NCBI GenBank assembly: GCA_029258495.1
Contig: JARHYV010000258.1
Coordinates: 1-7,177 of the forward strand
Origin: Faecousia sp.
Lineage (GTDB): Bacteria > Bacillota > Clostridia > Oscillospirales > Oscillospiraceae
DNA length: 7,177 nucleotides
Reading direction: 5' to 3'
The position numbers and the translations under genes were made by a program. Position 1 is the stretch's first letter. Every line of letters begins with the position of its first letter. Below, piece after piece: positions 1 through 5,541 of the stretch. The notes beneath the pieces were generated by a model. It saw only the letters and a program-made list of their open reading frames with translations. It did not search any database and had not been told where the DNA came from.

Positions 1-61
1 TCTGGCACAGCACACACTTGCGTGGAAACAACCATTCTGTCACCGCATCAAGCCATCTCAT
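1..61 (-). CDS. ComF-family protein (ComFC-like phosphoribosyltransferase), N-terminal fragment
   Basis: Only the first 20 codons lie in the window; the gene continues beyond the left edge. Read leftward from the ATG at 61-59, the peptide begins MRWLDAVTEW and goes on LFPRKCVLCQ. A short leader followed by 'LFPRxCxxC' is the usual opening of ComF/ComFC proteins, where the CxxC is half of a four-cysteine zinc site ahead of a phosphoribosyltransferase domain linked to DNA uptake and recombination. The start is supported by AGGGG seven bases upstream, and it overlaps the end of recD2 by 14 bases, implying co-transcription and translational coupling. A GTG at 46-44 is in frame and could be an alternative start, but it has no better binding site. 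The family call rests on a short motif and gene order, so it is probable rather than certain. Confidence 0.6.
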   Translation of the reverse strand, partial: MRWLDAVTEWLFPRKCVLCQ

Positions 62-2267
62 TCGTTTTCCCCTGAAGGCGCAGTTTCAGACCGCTGTAAT
101 GGCGGTTGCGCTTGGCATTCTCCGTCATCGCCGCAACGATCTCTTCCTTTCCCACGATGATCAGCAATTCCCTTGCCCGCGTAACCGCCGTGTAGAGCAC
201 ACTCCGGTTAAGCAGATAGGGTGAACCGTTCCATGCGACCAAAATGACCGCACGATACTCACTTCCCTGACTTTTATGCACCGTCATGGCATATGCCGGC
301 TCCAATTCATTCATCTGAGAGAAGTCGTAATCAGCCTCCCGATCATCAAAAACCACCGTCAATGTTTCGGCATGGGGATCGATCTCACGGATAATTCCAA
401 CATCACCATTGAAAATGCCGCTGCCTATCGCACTGCCGTCCGACTTTCTCCACATTATATCATAGTTATTGCGTATTTGCATCACCCGATCGCCTTCACG
501 GAAGGAAAAATCTCCGTACTGGCGTTCTTTTTTTCCTGTTGTCGGTGGATTCAGCGCCGCTTGGAGCATTTTATTCAGGTTCTGCGTACCGACTCCGCCC
601 TTTCGGGTAGGGCTGAGCACTTGGATCTGATCGGCGGGAATTCCCATGTTTTTAGGCAGACGCACAGAGCACAGCTGTGCGATCAGCTGGCAAACTGCAT
701 CCTCCGTCTGGCGGCGCATAAAGAAGAAGTCTTTATCTACCCGTTTCAGTTCCGGCAGCTGACCGTTATTGATCCGGTGGGCATTCATGACGATCAGACT
801 CTCCTGCGCCTGACGGAAGATCTCCGTAAGACGGACTGTGGGCAGCATCTGGCTGCGGAGCATGTCAAAGAAAGGAAACCCAGGCCCAACCGGCGGCAGC
901 TGATCCGGATCACCCACCAAAATGATGCGTTTCCCCTGAGGGATCGCCTTGAGCAGGCTGTGCAGGAGCTGGATGTCGACCATACTCATCTCATCCACGA
1001 TCACAGCGTCCGTGCGCAGTGGCAGGTCTTCATCCCTTCCAAACGCCATCATTCCCGTTGTCGGATCGATGCCTGCCTCCAGCAGGCGGTGAATGGTGGA
1101 GGTTTCCTCTCCGGTTACCTCTGTCATACGCTGTGCTGCACGGCCGGTGGGCGCTGCCAGCATGCACCGCAGCTGCATATGACCAAGCAAGCTGAGGATT
1201 CCCTGCACGATGGTGGTCTTACCTGTGCCGGGGCCGCCGGTGATCAACAGCACTCCGTTGGTTGCCGCTGCGCGGATTGCCTGAGCCTGCTGCTGAGAAT
1301 ATTGAACACAGCTCTCCCGTTCTACCTGTTTCATCAGATCATCCAGATCCGGTGGCTCTGGGAAACTGCAGTTTGCTGCAAGCAGCAGCCGATAGGTGGC
1401 ATAAAGCTCTGCCTCATACAGCTGAGGCAAGTACACGATCTTGATGCCTGTAAGCTGCTGGCGCACGATGCGCTCGCTCTGAGCGAGCCGCTCCAGCCCC
1501 TGTACCACATGATCTTCCTCAACACTCAGCAGCTGCATCGTAATGAGGATCAATTTCTCCTCCGGCAAGAAAGTATGTCCTGCGGACATATTATAGCTCA
1601 ATTCAAACAGGATCCCCGACTCCACCCGTCTTGGGTCATCGCCGGCAGTTCCCAATTCGATCGCAAAGCGATCCACCGCACAGAATGGCGCATCCAGTCC
1701 GTTGTCCATCAGCAGATACGGATCATCATACAGCAGTTCCACGGTCTGCTCCCCATAGAGCTTGTATGCACGGACTGCAAGCTCCGTAGGCAGATGATGC
1801 AGCGCAAAAAACTCCATCAGATGGCGCATACCCGTCTGCTGACGATATTCTCTTCCGAATGCCCGCGCCTTCTCTAACGAGATCCCCGGGATCTCTGCCA
1901 ATCTCTCCGGCTCCTGCTCCAGGATCATCAGAGTCTGATCTCCGAAATGTCCCACGATCCGCCCCGCCATTACAGGCCCGATGCCTTTGATCACACGGCT
2001 GGATAAAAAGCTCTGGATCTCCATCGCCCCCTGCGGCAGCATCCGCTCCAAAAACTCCGCCTCAAATTGTTTTCCAAAGCTGGAATGTGTGCTCCACTTT
2101 CCCGTGACCATCAGGTGTTCACCGATCACCGGCATAGGGATCGTGCCCACCACCGTAACCATGGTTCCTCCACAGTTGAGTTTCAGCACAGAATATCCGT
2201 TGTCATAATTCTGGTAAATGACTGCCGCTACCGCTCCCTGCAATATTTCTAATTCTTGTTCCGCCAA
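48..2267 (-). CDS. recD2: RecD2-type ATP-dependent DNA helicase (SF1B, RecD/TraA family)
   Basis: A 739-residue 5'-3' DNA helicase of the RecBC-independent RecD2 class, which acts in DNA repair and replication-fork maintenance in the cytoplasm. The N-terminal part (about 1-80) matches the OB-like region seen in this class ('NGYSVLKL'), followed by helix-hairpin-helix segments near 93-140 ('IKGIGPVMAGRI', 'LAEIPGIS'). The helicase core shows a Q-motif-like YSQQQAQAI (323-331), Walker A GGPGTGKTT (344-352), motif Ia APTGRAAQRM (372-381), Walker B VIVDEMSM (422-429), motif III VGDPDQLPPVGPG (451-463), motif V MTVHKSQGSEY (661-671) and motif VI LYTAVTRAR (691-699). Length and motif order are complete for the family. 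The start is TTG: no in-frame ATG lies upstream, GGAG sits 10 bases before it, and the N-terminus lines up with the family. It shares an mRNA with the ComF-like gene downstream and is divergent from the atp operon. Confidence 0.95.
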   Translation of the reverse strand: MAEQELEILQGAVAAVIYQNYDNGYSVLKLNCGGTMVTVVGTIPMPVIGEHLMVTGKWSTHSSFGKQFEAEFLERMLPQGAMEIQSFLSSRVIKGIGPVMAGRIVGHFGDQTLMILEQEPERLAEIPGISLEKARAFGREYRQQTGMRHLMEFFALHHLPTELAVRAYKLYGEQTVELLYDDPYLLMDNGLDAPFCAVDRFAIELGTAGDDPRRVESGILFELSYNMSAGHTFLPEEKLILITMQLLSVEEDHVVQGLERLAQSERIVRQQLTGIKIVYLPQLYEAELYATYRLLLAANCSFPEPPDLDDLMKQVERESCVQYSQQQAQAIRAAATNGVLLITGGPGTGKTTIVQGILSLLGHMQLRCMLAAPTGRAAQRMTEVTGEETSTIHRLLEAGIDPTTGMMAFGRDEDLPLRTDAVIVDEMSMVDIQLLHSLLKAIPQGKRIILVGDPDQLPPVGPGFPFFDMLRSQMLPTVRLTEIFRQAQESLIVMNAHRINNGQLPELKRVDKDFFFMRRQTEDAVCQLIAQLCSVRLPKNMGIPADQIQVLSPTRKGGVGTQNLNKMLQAALNPPTTGKKERQYGDFSFREGDRVMQIRNNYDIMWRKSDGSAIGSGIFNGDVGIIREIDPHAETLTVVFDDREADYDFSQMNELEPAYAMTVHKSQGSEYRAVILVAWNGSPYLLNRSVLYTAVTRARELLIIVGKEEIVAAMTENAKRNRHYSGLKLRLQGKTNEMA

Positions 2268-2323
2268 ATCAATCCCGCTCCATGTCCTTCAGGTCATAAG
2301 GCCGATATATCCTATATTTTAAT

Positions 2324-2353
2324 AGTATAACAGCCCTATTTCGACTCTGTATA
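2324..2353 (-). promoter_or_regulatory. Candidate promoter for recD2
   Basis: Read on the minus strand, TATACA (2353-2348) is followed after 18 bases by TATACT (2329-2324). The -10 hexamer differs from consensus by one base and is preceded by TG plus one base, the extended -10 form. The -35 match is weak (four of six). Transcription would start near 2317, about 50 bases before the TTG start. Confidence 0.45.
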
Positions 2354-2492
2354 TTTTTTATTATTTTACTATAAAAAACAAGAAATGAAAAGCCCTGATC
2401 CAAAACTTTTCCATTCATTATTTATTCATTTTATTTGGTAAAAATGTTGCAATCACATGGTTGTTTTTTCTGTTTATTCAACATAGTAAACC

Positions 2493-2521
2493 TTGCTTTC
2501 GGATTTCATGTATGTTAAAAT
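2493..2521 (+). promoter_or_regulatory. Candidate main promoter of the atp operon
   Basis: TTGCTT (2493-2498), a 17-base spacer, then TAAAAT (2516-2521), which is one base from the -10 consensus and carries the extended TG at 2513-2514. The predicted start near 2528 gives a leader of about 40 bases ending in the atpZ ribosome binding site. No inverted repeat resembling a known repressor operator such as Rex is evident across it. Confidence 0.55.
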
Positions 2522-2550
2522 GTATCCGTTGAAAACAGATTTAATGATGG

Positions 2551-2559
2551 AAGGAGAGG
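2551..2559 (+). promoter_or_regulatory. Ribosome binding site that decides the atpZ TTG start
   Basis: AAGGAGAGG lies about 10-12 bases before the TTG at 2569. The two nearby ATG triplets (2544 and 2547) are out of frame with atpZ, so this site and the frame both point to TTG. Confidence 0.7.
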
Positions 2560-2568
2560 ACGACACAT

Positions 2569-2826
2569 TTGAAAGACCTTTCTCTTCTGGTTTGGCTCAC
2601 CCAGCTGGGATTGACCGTTGCCTTTCCGCTGGCAGGTTTTGTGCTGCTGGGGGTCTGGCTGAATAACCGCTTTCATCTTGGCACATGGGTCGTGATCGCC
2701 GGTCTTGTTGTAGGTTTCTGCTCAGCGATTACCGGACTTCGTTCTTCCCTGAAGATGCTCGATCGGCTGGCGCAGGGGAAAAAAGAGGATACGCCGCCAC
2801 CTGTATCATTCAACGATCATCACTGA
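2569..2826 (+). CDS. atpZ: AtpZ/AtpI-family small membrane protein of the ATP synthase operon
   Basis: An 85-residue protein with two predicted membrane helices, about 6-30 and 38-58, and a short basic, then polar C-terminal tail. The pattern of a hydrophobic helix, 'GVWLNN' turn, then 'GTWVVIAGLVVGF' with a glycine-rich second helix fits the AtpZ/AtpI family (PF09527, the putative F0F1-ATPase Ca2+/Mg2+ transporter subunit). In Bacillus relatives AtpZ has been linked with AtpI to divalent cation supply and c-ring stability; its exact job here is not shown by the sequence. It is the first gene of the atp operon, 12 bases ahead of atpI. The TTG start is chosen because no in-frame ATG exists upstream, the next internal Met is far into the protein, and a strong binding site precedes it. 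Confidence 0.8.
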   Translation: MKDLSLLVWLTQLGLTVAFPLAGFVLLGVWLNNRFHLGTWVVIAGLVVGFCSAITGLRSSLKMLDRLAQGKKEDTPPPVSFNDHH

Positions 2827-2838
2827 TCGGAGGTTATT

Positions 2839-3243
2839 ATGGACTCTCGCAAAATCGTATTTCAGGAAACCGGGATCGTGCTGTTAGGCGAGATTATCGG
2901 AACCGCGCTTATGTGCACAGTCTTTGCACTCCTGAACAAATTTGATTCGTCCGTTCTGTTCGGCGGAATGATCGGCTTGGCCTTAGCCACCGGAAATTTT
3001 TTCTTTATGGCTGTCAGCACCTGCATTGCAACGGAAAAAGCACAAAACGAAAATGTGAAAGGCGGACAGAGTATGATTCGCAGCTCCTACCTACTTCGGC
3101 TGTTGGTTCTGTTCGTTATTTTATTCGCCTGCGGAAAGAGCGGCCGTTTCAACATTTTCTCCCTTGCGCTGCCCCTGCTGTTCGTGCGTCCCACTATTAC
3201 AATCGCAGAATTTTTCAGAAAGACTGGTGAAAATAAATCATGA
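2839..3243 (+). CDS. atpI: ATP synthase subunit I (assembly/accessory membrane protein)
   Basis: A 134-residue membrane protein with four predicted helices at about 11-32, 38-59, 83-98 and 103-124, and a polar loop (61-81) between the second and third. This length, topology and place just before the a-subunit gene fit the ATP synthase I family (PF03899), whose members help assemble the c-ring in some bacteria, notably in Na+-type enzymes. Sequence in the family is poorly conserved, so the call leans on context. The ATG start has GGAGG five bases upstream. Its TGA stop overlaps the atpB start as ATGA, so the two are likely translationally coupled; the atpB ribosome site inside the end of atpI is weak (GGTG). 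Confidence 0.8.
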   Translation: MDSRKIVFQETGIVLLGEIIGTALMCTVFALLNKFDSSVLFGGMIGLALATGNFFFMAVSTCIATEKAQNENVKGGQSMIRSSYLLRLLVLFVILFACGKSGRFNIFSLALPLLFVRPTITIAEFFRKTGENKS

Positions 3244-4136
3244 GCGTCAATGTTACTGGTGCATTTGTTTATTTCAATATCCCGATTTTCGGCGGTATCC
3301 CCATTACGCAGACTACGATCTCTTCCCTTTTGGTTACCATCCTGCTGTGCAGTGCATTTGTGATCCTGGGCAAGGGACTCAGTACCCGTCCCGGCAAGGC
3401 ACAGGTTCTGGTTGAAAAAGGTGTCAGCATGCTCCAGGGTATGGTTGTGGAAACCATGGGCGCTCACAATGCTCACTGGACACCCTTCATCGGTGCCGTC
3501 TTCCTCAGTTCTATCTTCGGCTCCCTGATCGGTATGACCGGTTTTCTTCGCTCTGCCACTGCCGACCTGAGCACCACCCTGACATGGTCTATCATGGTCA
3601 GTGTGATCATTTGGTACAACAACATCAAGAACAATGGCTTTGGCGGTTGGCTGAAGGGATTTACCGAGCCCATCGTGGTCATGACTCCCATGAACCTGAT
3701 CGGCGAGATCGCACAGCCTGCTTCTATGGCATTCCGTCACTTCGGCAACATCGCCGGCGGCGGTGTCATTACTTCCGTCCTCTATACTGGTCTGGCACTT
3801 GCCTCCAGTGCGGCCCTGAACCTGATCTCCTCCAGCGGCATCGCCATTGGGATCATTCTGATGGTTCTGGGTCTGGGACTCATTCTCTGGAATCGAAAGA
3901 CAAAGAAGGTCTTCCCCCTGATCGCAGGTATCGTATCCGCAGCACTGGGTCTGTTCGGTCTGCTGCAGGCTGCCGGTATCCTGACCGGTGTGCCTCTGCT
4001 CACCCTTGGTATCCCCGCGATCCTTTCTCTGTATTTCGATGTATTCTCCGGATTTGTTCAGGCTCTGGTCTTCTCTCTGCTGACCATGGTCTACATCTCC
4101 GGCTCTCTGCCCGAGCCTCAGGCTGACGCGGAGTGA
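3240..4136 (+). CDS. atpB: F-type ATP synthase subunit a, with an unusual membrane insertion
   Basis: Subunit a is the Fo stator that forms the ion half-channels against the c-ring. The protein has 298 residues, longer than the usual 220-270. Conserved parts include 'MTPMNLIGEIAQPASMAFRHFGN' split across the Arg helix, with the essential Arg at 166 (E. coli R210), and 'FVQALVF' with Gln 274 (E. coli Q252), followed by LLTMVYI. The interval from that Arg to that Gln is 108 residues here against 42 in E. coli. The extra part, about residues 198-249, is hydrophobic in two runs (201-217 and 224-248) separated by the basic loop NRKTKK. The reading frame is open and codon use is like the rest of the gene, so it is not an evident frameshift. 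At the positions of E. coli E219 and H245 there are G175 and D267. The start overlaps the atpI stop (ATGA). Function is secure; the role of the insert is unknown. Confidence 0.95.
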   Translation: MSVNVTGAFVYFNIPIFGGIPITQTTISSLLVTILLCSAFVILGKGLSTRPGKAQVLVEKGVSMLQGMVVETMGAHNAHWTPFIGAVFLSSIFGSLIGMTGFLRSATADLSTTLTWSIMVSVIIWYNNIKNNGFGGWLKGFTEPIVVMTPMNLIGEIAQPASMAFRHFGNIAGGGVITSVLYTGLALASSAALNLISSSGIAIGIILMVLGLGLILWNRKTKKVFPLIAGIVSAALGLFGLLQAAGILTGVPLLTLGIPAILSLYFDVFSGFVQALVFSLLTMVYISGSLPEPQADAE

Positions 4137-4141
4137 TCAAT

Positions 4142-4171
4142 TTGTCAACCCATAAATTATTATGATATAAA
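4142..4171 (+). promoter_or_regulatory. Possible internal promoter ahead of atpE
   Basis: TTGTCA (4142-4147, one base from the -35 consensus), 18 bases, then TATAAA (4166-4171, one base from the -10 consensus) with an extended TG at 4163-4164. A transcript would start near 4178, just before the atpE ribosome site, leaving a leader of only about 16 bases. AT-rich sequence makes chance matches likely. Confidence 0.3.
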
Positions 4172-4197
4172 AATTTTTTAGGAGGAATTATTTATGG
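4150..4197 (+). repeat. Inverted repeat around the atpE ribosome site and start codon
   Basis: CCATAAAT (4150-4157) is the exact reverse complement of ATTTATGG (4190-4197), and after one mismatch three more pairs follow (4159-4161 with 4186-4188). In RNA the atpE start codon would be in the stem and the AGGAGG site (4180-4185) in the loop. The stem is AU-rich and the loop long (about 24 bases), so stability is doubtful. Confidence 0.4.
4180..4185 (+). promoter_or_regulatory. Near-perfect ribosome binding site of atpE
   Basis: AGGAGG, eight bases before the ATG, preceded by an A/T-rich run. It is the best Shine-Dalgarno match in the operon, which suits the need for many copies of subunit c per enzyme. 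Confidence 0.85.
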
Positions 4198-4442
4198 ATT
4201 TAGGAATGGCTATTTTTAAGGCTGGTTGTGCAATCGGTGCTGGCCTGTGTATGGGTATCGGCGCTATCGGCCCCGGTATCGGCGAAGGTAACGCTGTTGG
4301 CAAGGCTCTGGAAGGCATGGCTCGTCAGCCCGAAGTTGCTGGCAACCTGCGTAGCACCATGATCATGGGTTGTGCTATCGCCGAAACCACCGGTATCTAC
4401 TCCCTGCTGATCTCTTTCTTGATCCTGTTTGCTCTGGGTTAA
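4194..4442 (+). CDS. atpE: F-type ATP synthase subunit c, predicted two-carboxylate Na+-type rotor
   Basis: An 82-residue two-helix hairpin that oligomerises into the rotating c-ring. Helix 1 (about 5-36) has the glycine-repeat packing motif; the polar loop is ARQPE (43-47); helix 2 (about 54-80) carries the ion-binding Glu 64 within 'IAETTGIYSL'. Compared with the Na+-binding c subunit of Ilyobacter tartaricus (Q32, V63, E65, S66, T67, Y70), this protein has E31, I62, E64, T65, T66, Y69. The Glu in place of Gln on helix 1 recalls the two-carboxylate rotor described for Fusobacterium nucleatum. Hydroxyl residues and the Tyr are kept, so Na+ coupling is likely but not proven. The C-terminus is shorter than in I. 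tartaricus, ending FALG. Cysteines at 12, 19 and 60 are unusual for a c subunit. Confidence 0.97.
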   Translation: MDLGMAIFKAGCAIGAGLCMGIGAIGPGIGEGNAVGKALEGMARQPEVAGNLRSTMIMGCAIAETTGIYSLLISFLILFALG

Positions 4443-4473
4443 TTTCCTTTCTAATTTTATTCGAAAGGAGATT
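4441..4473 (+). promoter_or_regulatory. Hairpin burying the atpF ribosome binding site
   Basis: Bases 4441-4451 pair with 4463-4473 in an 11-bp stem (one U-G wobble at 4444/4470) around an 11-base AU-rich loop. The right arm contains the entire GAAAGGAG site (4463-4470) of atpF, and the left arm begins within the atpE stop codon (4440-4442). A ribosome finishing atpE would cover the left arm and free the site, which would couple atpF translation to atpE. The pairing is visible directly; the regulatory effect is inference. There is no T-run after it, so it is not a terminator. Confidence 0.55.
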
Positions 4474-4479
4474 GCCACA

Positions 4480-4986
4480 TTGGAAGGATTTGAAAGCTTT
4501 ATTGGTGTAAACTTTTGGACCGCTCTGTTTACCCTGCTCAACTTCCTGCTGGTATTCTTCATGGGTAAGAAATTTCTCTTTGGCCCTGTGATGAAAATGA
4601 TCGCAGACCGCCAGAAAGAAATCGACGACATGTATGACTCCGCCAACAAGGCAAGCCAGCAGGCCAAGGCCCTGGAAGACGAGTATCAATCCAAGCTGTC
4701 CCAAGCCAAGAGCACAAGCGACGAGATCGTAAAGAGCGCAGTTGCCCGTGCTCAGGCAAGAGAAGACGAGATCATCCGCCAGGCAAATGCAGACGCTGCC
4801 GCCATTCTGGAGAAGGCAAACGCTGACATTGCTCTGGAGAAGAAAAAGGCCCTGAACGATGCCAAGGATGAAATTTCCGGCGTTGCAATGGCCATTGCAG
4901 AAAAAGTTGTAGAGCGTCAGCTGAACGATGCTGACCAGCAGACACTGATTGCCGAATTTATCGACAATCTGGGAGAAAGCCTATGA
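4480..4986 (+). CDS. atpF: F-type ATP synthase subunit b
   Basis: A 168-residue peripheral-stalk subunit that dimerises and links the membrane a subunit to delta and alpha. It has one N-terminal membrane helix (about 9-28, 'NFWTALFTLLNFLLVFFMGK') followed by the typical 'GPVMKMIADRQKEID' junction and a long charged alanine-rich helix (about 40-150) with coiled-coil character. The TTG at 4480 is preferred: GAAAGGAG lies nine bases upstream and the protein then has normal length. An in-frame ATG at 4429 would add 17 polar and hydrophobic residues, lie inside atpE, lack a binding site and pre-empt the Shine-Dalgarno, so I reject it. The stop overlaps the atpH start (ATGA). Its ribosome site is enclosed in a hairpin described separately. 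Confidence 0.95.
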   Translation: MEGFESFIGVNFWTALFTLLNFLLVFFMGKKFLFGPVMKMIADRQKEIDDMYDSANKASQQAKALEDEYQSKLSQAKSTSDEIVKSAVARAQAREDEIIRQANADAAAILEKANADIALEKKKALNDAKDEISGVAMAIAEKVVERQLNDADQQTLIAEFIDNLGESL

Positions 4987-5522
4987 CAGAAGCTGCTAAC
5001 CACTACGGTCAGGCTCTGTATGAACTGACCAAGGACGAAGGGATCTCGCAGCAGGTTCTGTCTGAACTCAAGACTCTCGACGAAGCATTTCAGGCTGAAC
5101 CTCGATTTATCACACTGCTCAGCACTCCCTCGATCCCCAAACCCGAACGCTGCCAGATCCTTGATGACAGCTTGCGGGGACAAGTTCACCCCTATGTTCT
5201 GAATTTTTTGAAAATTCTTACAGAACGCGGCTATATGCGTCATTTTTCCGGCTGCTGTCAGGTTTTTCAGCAGTGCTACAATACAGATCACGGCATCATG
5301 GTTGTAACCGCGGTTACAGCCATGCCCCTGTCTGATGCACTTCGCCAAAAGCTGATCGGCAAGCTGTCCACTGTCACTGGCAAAACGGTTGATCTTCAGT
5401 GCAAGGTCGACGCCTCCTGCCTGGGTGGTGTTCGGCTGGACTGGGACGGCAAACAGGTAGACGGTACTGTTCGTCACAGATTGGAAGATATCCGCGGCGT
5501 TCTGAAAAATACCGTACTCTGA
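4983..5522 (+). CDS. atpH: F-type ATP synthase subunit delta
   Basis: A 179-residue OSCP/delta protein that caps F1 and joins it to the b-subunit stalk. The N-terminal helical domain (about 1-105) starts 'HYGQALYEL', as is usual, and the C-terminal domain carries the family signature 'KVDASCLGGVRLDWDGKQVD' (141-160) followed by GTVRHRLEDIRGVL. Length is normal for the family. The ATG overlaps the atpF stop by four bases, so translation is probably coupled. Six cysteines (57, 91, 92, 98, 140, 146) are more than usual for delta. A gap of 19 bases separates it from atpA. Confidence 0.95.
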   Translation: MTEAANHYGQALYELTKDEGISQQVLSELKTLDEAFQAEPRFITLLSTPSIPKPERCQILDDSLRGQVHPYVLNFLKILTERGYMRHFSGCCQVFQQCYNTDHGIMVVTAVTAMPLSDALRQKLIGKLSTVTGKTVDLQCKVDASCLGGVRLDWDGKQVDGTVRHRLEDIRGVLKNTVL

Positions 5523-5541
5523 TCAGAAAGCAGGGACTCAA

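Larger units (their letters stand above)
2268..2568. other. Divergent intergenic region between recD2 and the atp operon
   Basis: About 300 AT-rich bases with no credible gene. It contains one candidate promoter for each direction (listed separately). The stretch between them, roughly 2354-2492, is rich in T and A runs and short repeats such as TTCATT, but I see no strong hairpin terminator, no tRNA and no riboswitch-like fold. AT-rich A-tracts here may act as UP-like elements for either promoter; that is inference. Confidence 0.8.

Noticed and set aside
276..1877. A 533-codon open frame on the plus strand inside recD2
   Set aside because: It is antisense to a gene with every helicase motif intact, its product is rich in His, Cys and Gln with no recognisable domain, and it has no proper ribosome site. 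It reflects codon bias.
2448..2484. Possible hairpin or operator with GTTG and CAAC arms upstream of the atp promoter
   Set aside because: The arms pair over only four to six bases around a long T-rich loop, and no known operator (for example Rex) fits.
3087..3740. A 217-codon minus-strand frame across atpI and atpB
   Set aside because: Low-complexity charged product, antisense to conserved genes, with no promoter or ribosome site.
4429..4479. Upstream ATG extension of atpF within atpE
   Set aside because: It would add 17 residues not seen in b subunits and ignores the well-placed GAAAGGAG before the TTG at 4480.
5518..5527. Palindrome TCTGATCAGA at the atpH stop
   Set aside because: A ten-base palindrome with no loop cannot form a useful hairpin and is likely chance.
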